Assembly (NCBI GenBank): GCA_965199235.1
Contig: CBDAQU010000002.1
Coordinates: 1,922,001-1,986,000 of the forward strand
DNA: 64,000 nt
From: BOG-908 sp965199235
GTDB taxonomy: Bacteria; Pseudomonadota; Alphaproteobacteria; Acetobacterales; Acetobacteraceae
Reading direction: 5' to 3'
In this document: positions 24,553 to 34,351 of the stretch, one piece after another
Position numbering within the stretch: the first letter of the stretch is position 1
How the letters are laid out: every line of letters starts with the position of its first letter
The notes under the pieces: generated by a model
Databases searched by the model: none
Told to the model about the DNA's origin: nothing
Seen by the model: only the letters and a program-made list of their open reading frames with translations
Position numbers and translations under genes: made by a program

Positions 24553-27426
24553 TTACTGTTCCAAAGCTGCCGCGATCGCGTCGGTCAGCTTGTCAAGCCC
24601 CTTCGAAACGTCAGCGCCAAGATGAACGCGCAGAGCGCGGCGGCCGCGCTCTGCCAGCACGCCGAAATCGCCGCGCGCCTGCGCCGCCTTCACCAGGCTG
24701 AACGTGTAGCCCTCGCCTGGAACCGCAAGGTCGGCGAGGTCGTCGGCGGTGATCTGCAGGAACACGCCGCTGTCAGGACCGCCCTTGTAGGCCTGGCCGG
24801 TCGAATGCAGGAAGCGCGGCCCGAACTCGGCCGCGGTCGCCAGGTGAGTTCGGTCGCGCACCAGCAAACGAAGTTTCTGCAGCTGTCCGATGTGCTTTTC
24901 GTTGCGTTCCACATAGGCGAGAAGGCCGACATAGTCGCCCGCGCCGGCGCGCTTGAAATGGGCGCGCAGGCACTCGACCAGGCTCGCGCCCTGCAACGCC
25001 GCCGCGTTCTTCTCGTCGGCGAACAGGCTTACGCCGTCGAAGCTGGCGAACGGAGTTTCGTCCGGCAGCTTGCCCGTCTTGGCGGCGGCGTCGGTCAACT
25101 CGCGCGTCTTGATCTTGCTGGCCTCGACATCGGGCTGGTCGAACGCATCGATGCCGATGATGCTGCCGGCCACAGCGGTCGCAAACTCCCACAGGAAGAA
25201 TTGCTGGCCGAGTTCCTGGTGGCCGTTCAGCGTCACCGTCACCACAGGCTGGCCTGCCGCCTCCAACGCCTTGACGGCCGCGTCCTGTGCGGCGTCCGGC
25301 TTGTCGTCGGCATGCAAATAGGCGAACAGCCTGTCCTGGCCGTAGGACTCCGGCTTGGCTGGGGTTTCGCCGTCGATCGGCACCAGGCCGCGGCCGAGCT
25401 TTCCCGTGCTCTCGGCAATCAACTGTTCGAGCCATGCTCCGAGGTCGGCAACGCCTGGGGAGGCGATGATGGTGACCTTGTCGTGGCCTGCGCGATGCGC
25501 CTCTCCCATGATCGCGCCCAGCACCACGCCTGGGTTGGCTGCAGGCGGCGTTCCGGCCGAACACGAATGCACCATGCGCAACGCTGATTGCAGGAACGGC
25601 CGGATGTCGATGCCGATGGCTGCCGCCGGCACCAAGCCGAAATTCGACAGCACGGAATACCGGCCGCCAATCTCCGGGTTGCCGTAGAAGATCTCCCGAA
25701 AGCCGTCGCCCTCTGCCACGCCCTGCATGTGCGAACCGGGGTCGGTGACGGCCACGAAATGCCGGCCCGCACGGTCGGCGCCGACCGCCTGGCGCATGCG
25801 ATCCCAGAAATACGCTTTGAGGATGTTCGGCTCCAGCGTTCCGCCGGACTTGCTCGACACGATCACCAGGGTTTTCGGCAGGTCGACCGCGTCCTCGAAC
25901 GTCTTGATCTGCTGCGGGTCGGTGCTGTCCAGCACGTGAAGCTGCGGCCAGCCGGCACGCTGTCCGAACGTTTTGCCGAACACTTCGGGGCCGAGGCTCG
26001 ATCCGCCCATGCCGAGCAGCAGGACGTGGGTGAACCCTTCCGCCTGCACGTCACGCTGAAACGCTTCCAGCTCTTCGACGTGGGAGAGGCGTTCGTTCAC
26101 GATGCCCAGCCAACCGAGCCATTTGGCTTCCGGGCCGCCGGTCCAGAGCGAGGCGTCATGCGCCCAGAGCTTTCGCACGCTGCCCTGGCTGCGCCACTGC
26201 TCCAGGGTCGCGTCCACGGATTTGTCCAGTTGCTCGGGCAGGCTGTAATGCAGGCTGGAGATGCTGCTGCCGAGCAGGGTGGCGCGCTTCTTGGCCACCG
26301 CCAGCAGCAGCGCATCGGCCGCATCGGCAAACAGTTTCACGCCGTCCTCGACGAGGTGCCTGGTCACGCCGGCAAGATCGAGCCCCAGGCGGTCCACCTC
26401 GGCCATTACGCGGCGCGCCTGGTCGAGGTTCTCGGTCAACGACGGCCGGACGTGGCCGTGATCGCGGAACGCGTCCATCGTCGGCGGAGGGATGGTATCG
26501 ACCGTGTCGCGGCCGACCAGTTCCTCGACGTAGAGCACGTCGCTGTAGGCCTTGTCCTTCACGCCGGTGCTGGCCCAGAGCAGCCGCTGCGGGTTGGCGC
26601 CTGCGGCTTTCAGCGTTTTCCAGCGCTCGGTCTCGACCAGGTCCTGGTAGGCGATGTAGGCCATCTTCGCGTTCGCGATCGCCACCTTGCCGCGGACGGC
26701 ACGGAGCGCGTCGGCCTCCTTGTCGCCGGCCGCCACGCGCTCGTCGATCGTCTTGTCGATCTGCGCGTCGATGCGGCTGACGAAGAAGCTGGCGACGCTG
26801 GAGATGCGGCTGATGTCCTCGCCGCGCGCGTGCCTGTCCTCGAGCCCGGCAATGTACGCCTCGGCCACCGCCCTGTAGCTGTCGAGCGAGAACAGCAGCG
26901 TCACGTTGATGTTGATGCCTTCGCCGATCAGCGTGCGTATGGCGGGCACGCATTCGGGCGTGCCTGGAACCTTCACCATCAGGTTCGGACGATCGACCCA
27001 TTTGTGCAGACGCCGTGCTTCGGCGACGGTGTCCTCCTCGCGCAGGGCAAGATAGGGCGAGACTTCCAGGCTGACATAGCCGTCCAGTCCCTTGGTGCGC
27101 TCGAAGACCGGCTTGAGCACGTCGGCGACGTGCTGGATGTCGGCAACCGCCATCGTCTCGTAGATGTCCTGCGCGTCGTGCTCGCCGACGGCTGCGAGCT
27201 GCTTGAACTCCTCGTCGTAATCCGTGCCGTGTCCCATTGCCTTTTCGAAGATTGACGGGTTGGAGGTGACGCCCCCCAAACCGTCCTCCTCCACCAGCTT
27301 GGCCAGGCTGCCGTCCAGGATGAAGCCGCGGCGGACGAAATCCAGCCAGGGCGACTGCCCTTCGCCGAGCAGTTGCTTGACCGGGTTGGCCTGTTTGGCG
27401 CTTTGCGGGTTGCCGACGGTATCCAT
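24553..27426 (-). CDS. tal-pgi: bifunctional transaldolase / glucose-6-phosphate isomerase
   Basis: This single 957-residue protein fuses two enzymes. Residues 1 to about 370 are transaldolase (NPVKQLLGEGQSPWLDFV, TSNPSIFEKAM, RPNLMVKVPGTPECVPAIR with the Schiff-base Lys). From about residue 400 to the end is phosphoglucose isomerase (LLLGMGGSSLGPEVF, VIVSSKSGGTLEPN, and a C-terminal LFAYL...GQPVVTVTLNG region). The fusion is known in Acetobacteraceae and joins two reactions that feed fructose 6-phosphate back to glucose 6-phosphate, allowing a cyclic oxidative pathway. Start and end are unambiguous. Confidence 0.95.
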   Translation of the reverse strand: MDTVGNPQSAKQANPVKQLLGEGQSPWLDFVRRGFILDGSLAKLVEEDGLGGVTSNPSIFEKAMGHGTDYDEEFKQLAAVGEHDAQDIYETMAVADIQHVADVLKPVFERTKGLDGYVSLEVSPYLALREEDTVAEARRLHKWVDRPNLMVKVPGTPECVPAIRTLIGEGININVTLLFSLDSYRAVAEAYIAGLEDRHARGEDISRISSVASFFVSRIDAQIDKTIDERVAAGDKEADALRAVRGKVAIANAKMAYIAYQDLVETERWKTLKAAGANPQRLLWASTGVKDKAYSDVLYVEELVGRDTVDTIPPPTMDAFRDHGHVRPSLTENLDQARRVMAEVDRLGLDLAGVTRHLVEDGVKLFADAADALLLAVAKKRATLLGSSISSLHYSLPEQLDKSVDATLEQWRSQGSVRKLWAHDASLWTGGPEAKWLGWLGIVNERLSHVEELEAFQRDVQAEGFTHVLLLGMGGSSLGPEVFGKTFGQRAGWPQLHVLDSTDPQQIKTFEDAVDLPKTLVIVSSKSGGTLEPNILKAYFWDRMRQAVGADRAGRHFVAVTDPGSHMQGVAEGDGFREIFYGNPEIGGRYSVLSNFGLVPAAAIGIDIRPFLQSALRMVHSCSAGTPPAANPGVVLGAIMGEAHRAGHDKVTIIASPGVADLGAWLEQLIAESTGKLGRGLVPIDGETPAKPESYGQDRLFAYLHADDKPDAAQDAAVKALEAAGQPVVTVTLNGHQELGQQFFLWEFATAVAGSIIGIDAFDQPDVEASKIKTRELTDAAAKTGKLPDETPFASFDGVSLFADEKNAAALQGASLVECLRAHFKRAGAGDYVGLLAYVERNEKHIGQLQKLRLLVRDRTHLATAAEFGPRFLHSTGQAYKGGPDSGVFLQITADDLADLAVPGEGYTFSLVKAAQARGDFGVLAERGRRALRVHLGADVSKGLDKLTDAIAAALEQ

Positions 27427-27443
27427 GGGGCGGGCCTCCTGAG

Positions 27444-27559
27444 CCTAGGCCGGTTTCACGCAGAGTGTCCGCAGGCAAGCAGACGTGAAATCGATGTGGC
27501 CTCTGTTTAGACGGGCGATATTACTCTGACTGTTCCACTCTGCGTGAGATTGCTCTAGG
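27444..27559. repeat. structured intergenic repeat, copy 2 (terminal inverted repeats)
   Basis: This 116-bp element lies between tal-pgi and tkt. The 24-base terminal inverted repeats (27444-27467 and 27536-27559) match at 19 positions, including 12 perfect bases TCACGCAGAGTG; both outer ends are CCTAG. An inner stem TTTCACG/CGTGAAA occupies the same place as the different stem of copy 1. The tkt stop codon TAG is supplied by the right end of the element. It is similar along its whole length to 17655-17772. Confidence 0.65.
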
Positions 27560-29651
27560 CGTGACGAGCCTGTTTTCGCGCGGCCTCGGCGACCGCGTCC
27601 GGCGTGAAGCCGAATTTCTTCTGCAACGCCGCCAGCGGCGCCGAGGCGCCGAACGTGTGCATGCCGATCGCAGCGCCGGTGCTGCCGACGTAGCGGTCCC
27701 AGCCGATGGTGGAGCCCTGCTCGACTGAGACGCGCCCGGTGATGTGCGGCGGCAGCACGCTGTGGCGATACTCCGCCGGCTGGTCCTCGAACAGCTCCCA
27801 GCTCGGGAAGCTGACCACGCGCACGCGTATGCCCTCTGCCGTCAGCGTTTCGTAGGCGCCGACGGCGAGGTTCACCTCGGTGCCTGTCGCCATCAGGATC
27901 ACCTCCGGCTCGCCGCCCTGCGGCGGGTCGGCCAGGATGTATGCGCCATGCTTCAGTCCGGACGCCGGCGCGTATTTGGACCGGTCCAGCGTCGGCATCG
28001 CCTGGCGCGACAGGATCAGGCAGGCAGGCTGCTCCTTCAGCGTCATCACGTGCCGCCACGCCTCCGCCACCTCGTTGGCGTCCCCGGGGCGCAGCACCAT
28101 CATGCCTGGGATCGCCCGTAGCGAGAGTATCTGCTCGATCGGCTGGTGGGTGGGCCCGTCCTCGCCCACGCCAATGCTGTCGTGGGTGAAGATGTAGACG
28201 ACGGGCAGCTCCATCAGCGCCGACAGGCGGATCGGCGCCTTCATGTAGTCGGAGAAGATCAGGAAGCCCGATCCGTAGGCGCGCAGGGCGGACAGAGCCA
28301 GCCCGTTGCAGATCGACCCCATGGCGTGTTCGCGTATGCCGAAATGCAGGTTGCGCCCACCGTAATTGTCGGCCTCGAAGCTGCCCACGCCCTGGAACGT
28401 CATGTTGCTCTTGGTCGAGGGTGCGAGGTCGGCCGCGCCGCCGAGCATCCACGGCACGTGCGGCGCGATGGCGTTGAGCACCTTTTGCGAAGAGTCGCGC
28501 GACGCGGCACCCTTCGCATCGGCCGGGAAGGTCGGGATTTCGGCATCCCAACCGTCCGGCAGCGTATGCTGGTTCATCATTTCCAGCTCGGCCGCCAGCT
28601 CCGGATACTGCGCTTTGTAGCCGTCCATCAGCCGGTGCCAGGCATCGTGCAGGTCGGCGCCGCGCTTGCCGATGCCCTGGTTGAAGTGGTCGTAGACGCC
28701 GTCGGGCACCAGGAAGGATGAATCCTCCGGCCAGCCATAGGCGCGCTTGGCGCCGCGTATCTCGTCGGCGCCCAGCGGCTCGCCATGCGCTTCGCGGGTG
28801 CCGGCCTTTTTCGGCGCGCCGTAGCCGATCACGCTGTGCACCAGGATGAAGCTCGGCCGGTCGGTGACCGACTTGGCGCGCTCCAGCGCACGCGCCATGG
28901 CAGCCAGGTCGTTGGCGTCGTCCACGTGCTGCACGTCCCAGCCATAGGCGCGGAAGCGGGCGGCCACGTCCTCGTCGAAGGCCAGGTCGGTGCTGCCCTC
29001 GATGGTGATGTGGTTGCTGTCGTAGATCCAGGTCAGGTTGCCCAGCCGGAGGTGCGCCGCCGTGGAGGCGGCCTCGGCAGAGACGCCCTCCATCATGTCG
29101 CCGTCGCCGGCCAGCACGTAGACGTGGTAGTCGAACAGGTCGAAGCCCGGCTTGTTGAAGCGATTGGCCAGGAAGCGCTCGCCCATCGCCAGCCCCACCG
29201 AGTTGCCGCAGCCTTGGCCGAGCGGCCCGGTGGTGGTTTCGATGCCGGAGGTGAGCCGGTACTCGGGATGGCCGGGCGTCTTGCTGTCCATCTGCCTGAA
29301 GTTCTTCAGGTCGTCGATCGTCAGCGCAGGCCCGCTGGTGTCCTCGTGCTCGTTCACCGCCCGTGTGCCGGTCAGGTGGATCAGCGAATAGAGGAGCATC
29401 GACGCGTGGCCGACCGACAGCACGAAGCGGTCCCTGTTCGGCCAGTTCGGATCGGCGGGGTCGAAGTTGAGAAATTTCTGCCACAGCGTGTAGGCCACCG
29501 GCGCCATCGCCATCGGCGTGCCGGGATGGCCGGAATTGGCCTTCTGCACCGCGTCCATCGACAGCGTGCGTATGGTGTTGATGCAGAGCAGGTCGATGTC
29601 GCCCCACTTCTGCGAGGCGTCCATCGAGGCTGAATTATGGTCTGGTGACAT
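27555..29651 (-). CDS. tkt: transketolase
   Basis: Tkt moves two-carbon ketol units between sugar phosphates, using thiamine diphosphate. The 698-residue protein shows the N-terminal INTIRTLSMDAVQKANSGHPG, the cofactor motif GDGDMMEGVSAEAAS, MEGAA-like acid region, and FTHDSIGVGEDGPTHQPIEQ. Length is standard. The start at 29651 has GGAGAGAGAG before it; an upstream extension to 29834 lacks family similarity. It is the promoter-proximal gene of the pentose phosphate run. The TAG stop falls within the repeat element. Confidence 0.96.
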   Translation of the reverse strand: MSPDHNSASMDASQKWGDIDLLCINTIRTLSMDAVQKANSGHPGTPMAMAPVAYTLWQKFLNFDPADPNWPNRDRFVLSVGHASMLLYSLIHLTGTRAVNEHEDTSGPALTIDDLKNFRQMDSKTPGHPEYRLTSGIETTTGPLGQGCGNSVGLAMGERFLANRFNKPGFDLFDYHVYVLAGDGDMMEGVSAEAASTAAHLRLGNLTWIYDSNHITIEGSTDLAFDEDVAARFRAYGWDVQHVDDANDLAAMARALERAKSVTDRPSFILVHSVIGYGAPKKAGTREAHGEPLGADEIRGAKRAYGWPEDSSFLVPDGVYDHFNQGIGKRGADLHDAWHRLMDGYKAQYPELAAELEMMNQHTLPDGWDAEIPTFPADAKGAASRDSSQKVLNAIAPHVPWMLGGAADLAPSTKSNMTFQGVGSFEADNYGGRNLHFGIREHAMGSICNGLALSALRAYGSGFLIFSDYMKAPIRLSALMELPVVYIFTHDSIGVGEDGPTHQPIEQILSLRAIPGMMVLRPGDANEVAEAWRHVMTLKEQPACLILSRQAMPTLDRSKYAPASGLKHGAYILADPPQGGEPEVILMATGTEVNLAVGAYETLTAEGIRVRVVSFPSWELFEDQPAEYRHSVLPPHITGRVSVEQGSTIGWDRYVGSTGAAIGMHTFGASAPLAALQKKFGFTPDAVAEAARKQARHA

Positions 29652-29859
29652 GCTCTCTCTCCTCGCCCGCCGGGCTTGATGATTCTTGAGCGCATTGCCG
29701 CGCGGGTGGCCCTGGCCTGACCACCCCACCTTCCTAGGGAGCAGACGCGCCCGCAAGCGCCCGGTTGCACATCGGCCTAAACTCGTAGTGAGCGACATGG
29801 CGTCTGCCTCGTGGGCAGGCCGGTCATCCGGCACCGATTAACGATCCGTGGCCGAGCCG

Positions 29860-32800
29860 CTATCCCGTCGTCACTTTCTGCCGTCGATCGGCGCCGGTCC
29901 CGAAACGCCGCTTCACCCGCTCCCGACCCGTCTGGAAGGTGACGTACAGCATCGGGATCAGGAAGATGCCGACGGCGGACGCGGCCAGCATCCCGGCGAA
30001 CACCGGCGTGCCCACGTCGCGCCGGCTGATCTGTGCCGCTCCTGTCGCGATCACCAGCGGCACCAGCCCCAGCACGAAGGCGACCGACGTCATCATCACC
30101 GCGCGGAACCGGGTCTGCGCGCCGAGTGCGGCGGCTTCGGCGATCGGCACGCCGCGCTCGCGCTGGTCCTTGGCGAACTCGACGATCAGGATGCCGTTTT
30201 TCGCCGCCAGGGCGATCAGCACCACCAGCCCGATCTGGGCATAGACGTCCAGAGAGAGGCCGGCCAGGGAGATGCCGACCAGCGAGCCGAGCACGCCGAC
30301 GGCCACCGACAGCAGCACCGGCACCGGAATCACCCAGCTCTCGTAGAGTGCCACCAGAAACAGGTAGGCGAACAGGATCGCCAGCGCCAGGATGGTGCCC
30401 GTCTGCCCTGCCGCAGCCACCTCCTGGAACGCCGTGCCGGTCCATTCATAGGCGTAGCCAGGCGGCAGCGTGTGCGCGGACACGTCGGCCATGGCGGCAA
30501 TCGACTGGCCGGACGAGTTGCCGGGCGAGGGCGAGCCGTTGATCGTGACCGACCGGTAGTTGTTGTAGCGGTTGATGATCTGCGGTCCGAGCTTGATCCG
30601 CACGTCCGCAATCGAGCGCAGCGGGACCATCTGGTTGGTCCTGTTGCGCACGTAGATCTGCCACAGGGCAGGGATGTCGTTGCGGTCGAACGCCTCGCCC
30701 TCGATGTTGACCTGCCAGACGCGGCCGTAGAGGTTGAAGTTGTTGATGTAGTTGCCGCCGAGGGTGGCGCTGAGCGTATCGAACACGTCCGACATGTTCA
30801 GGCCCAGCGCCTGCGCCTTCTCGCGGTCGATGTCGAGGAACAGCGACGGGTTGCTGGCGCTGAAGGTGGAGAAGATCTGGCCGATGCGGCGGTCTCGGTG
30901 GGCGGCCGCGATCAGTCCGTTCAGCGTGCTGTTCAGCGCGCTCGGGTCCTGCCCCTCCAGCGCGTCGAGCTGGTATTCGAAGCCGCCGACGGTGCCGAGC
31001 CCGATGATCGGCGGCAGGTTGACCGCGATCACGTTGGCCGAGCGTATCTGCGCCCCCATGCCGAACACCTGGCCGATCATCGCCGTCACCTGGGTCTTCG
31101 CGGTGGTGCGGCTGGCGAACGGCTTGAGGCGCACGAACATGAACCCGTTATTGGGCTCCTGCGCGTTGTCCAGGATGGAGAAGCCGATGACCGAGAACGT
31201 GTCCTGCACGCCGGCCATCTTGAGGATGCGGCGTTCCACCTGCGCCACCACCGCACTGGTGCGGGCGAGCGAGGCGCCGTCCGGCAAGGCCATGGAGACG
31301 AAGAACCCGCCCTGGTCCTCGCTGGGCAGGAAGCCGGACGGGGTGATGCTGGCCAGGCCGACGATGCCTGCGCCGCACAGCAGGATCACCACCAAGGCCA
31401 GCGCCGAGTACCTGATCAGCCGGCGCACGATGCTGGTGTAGCCGTCGCGCGTGCGGTCGATGCCGCGCATCACGCGCGCCATGATGCCGCGCTTGGGGCC
31501 GGTGTTGGGCCGCAGGAACAGGCCGCACAGAGCGGGCGACAGCGTCAGCGCGTTCAGCGCCGAGATCAGCATGGCGGCCGAGATGGTCACCGCGAACTGC
31601 TTGAACAGCACGCCTGAGATGCCGGGAATGAAGCCGATCGGCACGAAGACCGACAGCAGCACCAGGGTGATCGCGACGATCGGCGCGGTGATCTGCCGCA
31701 TCGCCTCCTTGACCGAGTCGGCGACGTCCCAGTCGGGATGTTCCTCGATCACCCGCTCCACGTTCTCGACCACCACGATCGCGTCGTCGACGACGATGCC
31801 GATGGCCAGGACCATCGCCAGCAGCGTGACCGTGTTGGCCGAGAACCCGAGCGCCAGCAGCACCGCGAAGGCGCCGATCAGGCTGACCGGCACGGCGATG
31901 GTGGGGATGATCGTCGCCCGCAGGTTGCCCAGGAACAGGAACACCACGATGACGACCAGGACGAACGCCTCGCCAAGCGTTTTGAGCACCTCGGCGATGG
32001 TGTCGGTGACGAACAGCGTGGAGTTCCACGTCACCTGATACTCCAGGCCCTGCGGGAAGCGCGCCTTCAGCTCGGTCAGCTTGGCGTTGACCAGGCGCGC
32101 CGTCTGCACCGCGTTGGCGCCGGGGGCGAGGTTCACCCGCATCGCGACAGACGGCTTGCCGTCGAGCCGGCTTTCGCTGTCCAGGCTCTGCGCGCCGAGT
32201 TCCACCCGCGCCACGTCGTGGATTCGCAACTGCGAGCCGTCGGGGTTGGCGCGCAGCACGATGTCGCCGAACTGCTTGGCAGTGGTCAGACGGCCCTGCG
32301 TCTGCACGTTGAGCTGGAACTGCACGTCGTTGCTGGCGGGGCGCGCGCCGATGCGGCCCACCGGCGCCACCACGTTCTGTGCCTGGATCGCGTTGACGAC
32401 GTCGGTCGGCGTCAGGTTCAGGTCGGTCAGGCGCTTGCTGTCGAACCAGATGCGCATCGAATAGAGCTGCTGGCTGAACAGTGCGGCCTGGCCCACGCCG
32501 TTGATGCGCGAGATCTCGTCCAGCACGCTGATCGTGAGATAATTGGTGATGAACAGCGTGTCCTGTTTGCCGGACGGGCTGTAGAAATTGAGGAACTCCA
32601 GCACCGCGCTGCTCGCCTTCTGCACCGTCAGGCCCTGCGCCTGCACGGCGGCGGGAAGCTGGGCGAGCGCGGTCTGCACGCGGTTGTTGACGTTGACGGT
32701 GTTGATGTCCGGATCGGTGCCGAGCGCGAAGCTGACGGTCAGCGCGTAGGTGCCGTCATTGGCGTTGGTGCTCTTCATGTAGAGCATCTTGTCCACGCCC

Positions 32801-33012
32801 ACGACGCGCGCCTCGATCGGCTGGGCGACGGATGCCTCCACGTCGGCGGCCGACGCACCCGGATAGTTGGCCGAGACCTGAACCTGGGGCGGCACGATGT
32901 CGGGGAACTGCGCCACCGGAATGCGGGTGAGCGAGATCAGGCCGGCAATCGTGATCACGATCGCGATCACGATCGCCAGCCTCGGCCGGTCGACGAAGAC
33001 GGCGGAGATCAC
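29860..33012 (-). CDS. HAE1-family RND efflux permease
   Basis: This 1050-residue inner membrane pump of the AcrB/MexB type expels hydrophobic drugs or solvents using the proton gradient. Twelve membrane segments are interrupted by two large periplasmic loops, with MISAVFVDRPRLAIVIAI at the N-terminus and FPDIVPPQVQVSANYPGAS at the first porter domain. The TM4 proton relay is GIVVDDAIVVVENVER and the TM10 Lys is in ALAAKNGILIVEFAKD. SEDQGGFFV is also typical. The adaptor gene lies directly upstream. No outer membrane factor is in the operon, so it presumably uses one encoded elsewhere. Substrates cannot be predicted. Confidence 0.94.
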   Translation of the reverse strand: MISAVFVDRPRLAIVIAIVITIAGLISLTRIPVAQFPDIVPPQVQVSANYPGASAADVEASVAQPIEARVVGVDKMLYMKSTNANDGTYALTVSFALGTDPDINTVNVNNRVQTALAQLPAAVQAQGLTVQKASSAVLEFLNFYSPSGKQDTLFITNYLTISVLDEISRINGVGQAALFSQQLYSMRIWFDSKRLTDLNLTPTDVVNAIQAQNVVAPVGRIGARPASNDVQFQLNVQTQGRLTTAKQFGDIVLRANPDGSQLRIHDVARVELGAQSLDSESRLDGKPSVAMRVNLAPGANAVQTARLVNAKLTELKARFPQGLEYQVTWNSTLFVTDTIAEVLKTLGEAFVLVVIVVFLFLGNLRATIIPTIAVPVSLIGAFAVLLALGFSANTVTLLAMVLAIGIVVDDAIVVVENVERVIEEHPDWDVADSVKEAMRQITAPIVAITLVLLSVFVPIGFIPGISGVLFKQFAVTISAAMLISALNALTLSPALCGLFLRPNTGPKRGIMARVMRGIDRTRDGYTSIVRRLIRYSALALVVILLCGAGIVGLASITPSGFLPSEDQGGFFVSMALPDGASLARTSAVVAQVERRILKMAGVQDTFSVIGFSILDNAQEPNNGFMFVRLKPFASRTTAKTQVTAMIGQVFGMGAQIRSANVIAVNLPPIIGLGTVGGFEYQLDALEGQDPSALNSTLNGLIAAAHRDRRIGQIFSTFSASNPSLFLDIDREKAQALGLNMSDVFDTLSATLGGNYINNFNLYGRVWQVNIEGEAFDRNDIPALWQIYVRNRTNQMVPLRSIADVRIKLGPQIINRYNNYRSVTINGSPSPGNSSGQSIAAMADVSAHTLPPGYAYEWTGTAFQEVAAAGQTGTILALAILFAYLFLVALYESWVIPVPVLLSVAVGVLGSLVGISLAGLSLDVYAQIGLVVLIALAAKNGILIVEFAKDQRERGVPIAEAAALGAQTRFRAVMMTSVAFVLGLVPLVIATGAAQISRRDVGTPVFAGMLAASAVGIFLIPMLYVTFQTGRERVKRRFGTGADRRQKVTTG

Positions 33013-33162
33013 GGCAGCACCGGGTAGCGGTTATCGCAAAGCCCCTCCATCGCCTTTGCGAGGCCGCTTGGCCAAGGCAGTCCACGGTTCAAACGGCAAC
33101 CGCGCCCCGCTTGAAGCGTGGAGTGCCCCGCTGCGCTCGCAGTGGCGAGGGGAGTGAGCACA

Positions 33163-34344
33163 TCACCCAGCATGCGGCGCCGGCGCGGGCGGATGGGCCG
33201 AGGCGGGTCCAGGCACGACCGCAACGCCTGGGCGCACACGCTGAATACCCTCGACGATGACCGTCTGCCCGTCCGTCAACCCCGCCGTTACCGCAGCGAC
33301 TTCGGAGGTGGACTGGCCGAGCTGCACGCGGGTCTGCTGGGCGTGGTTCTGGGCGTCCAGCGTGTAGACATAGTCGCCCTGCTGGTCCGACAGCACGGCC
33401 GACCGCGGCACGCCCAGCACCTCGATCGGGGTCACGCCCTGCAACAGGACCTGGACGAACTCGCCATCGACCAGCTCGCGCGTGTTGGCCTCCTGCTTGC
33501 CGCCGGTCTGGCTCGCCTGCAGCAGCGGGTTTGGCATCACCGCGCGCACGTTCAGCGTATCGGTGCTGGCCGATATGCTTGGGTCGACGTAGTCCAGCCT
33601 GCCGGCCTGGCCGTAGGTTCGGCCGTTGGGAAGGACGATCTGCACTTTCACCGCGCCGAAACCCTGTCCCGCGTAGCGCTGCCGCAGGTCGAGCGCGGCA
33701 CGCGAGGAGATGGGAAAGACCACGTACATCGGGTCCTGGCTGACGATGGTCGCCAGCGTTCCGCTCGTCGGGCCGACGACGTTGCCCTCGGTGACGGTGG
33801 TCCGGCTGATCTTGCCGGTGATCAGGGCGTGTATCTGCGTGTAGTCCAAATTGATCTTCGACGTGGCCAGATTGGCCTGTGCCGCCAGCACCTGGGCCGC
33901 CTGGCTGCGCTGCTGGGCCACCGCCTGGTCGTAGTTGGACCGCTGGCCTGCTGGCGTGTTCAGCAGCGCCTGCTGGCGCGACAGCGTCTGGTTGGCGTTC
34001 AGCAGCAAGGCGTTCACCTGCTCAAGCGCCGCCTGCTTGGCCATGAAATCGGCCTGGAACGGTCCCTGCTCCAGGCTGTAGAGCAGGTCGCCCTGCCTGA
34101 CCTCGCTGCCTTCGGTGAACAGCCGCTTGTCGAGGAACGCGGTCACCCGGGCGACCAGGGCCACCCGGCTGACCGCTTCCACACGGCCGATGAACTGGTC
34201 GGTCTCCACGATCGGCATGCGCTCGGCTTTGGCCACGCCCACGGCCGGCGGGCCCATGTTCGGCTGGGCGGCGGCCTGCGTCGCCACGGCATGGGTCGCC
34301 AGCAGGATCCCGGCGAAAGCGAGGAGGCGGCGTGTGGTGTTCAT
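33163..34344 (-). CDS. RND efflux periplasmic adaptor (membrane fusion protein)
   Basis: This 393-residue adaptor links the RND permease to an outer membrane channel. The signal peptide MNTTRRLLAFAGILLATHAVA ends in AxA without an evident lipobox Cys. GRVEAVSRVALVARVTAFLDKRLFTEGSEVRQGDLLYSLE is the lipoyl domain, then a long alpha-helical hairpin (about residues 95-165), the second lipoyl half with YTQIHALITGKISRT, and beta-barrel and membrane-proximal domains. A Pro/Ala-rich end follows. Start at 34344 is the ATG of the signal peptide; a longer frame would overlap fabG. It precedes the permease by 150 bases. Confidence 0.92.
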   Translation of the reverse strand: MNTTRRLLAFAGILLATHAVATQAAAQPNMGPPAVGVAKAERMPIVETDQFIGRVEAVSRVALVARVTAFLDKRLFTEGSEVRQGDLLYSLEQGPFQADFMAKQAALEQVNALLLNANQTLSRQQALLNTPAGQRSNYDQAVAQQRSQAAQVLAAQANLATSKINLDYTQIHALITGKISRTTVTEGNVVGPTSGTLATIVSQDPMYVVFPISSRAALDLRQRYAGQGFGAVKVQIVLPNGRTYGQAGRLDYVDPSISASTDTLNVRAVMPNPLLQASQTGGKQEANTRELVDGEFVQVLLQGVTPIEVLGVPRSAVLSDQQGDYVYTLDAQNHAQQTRVQLGQSTSEVAAVTAGLTDGQTVIVEGIQRVRPGVAVVPGPASAHPPAPAPHAG

Positions 34345-34351
34345 CGGCCTC

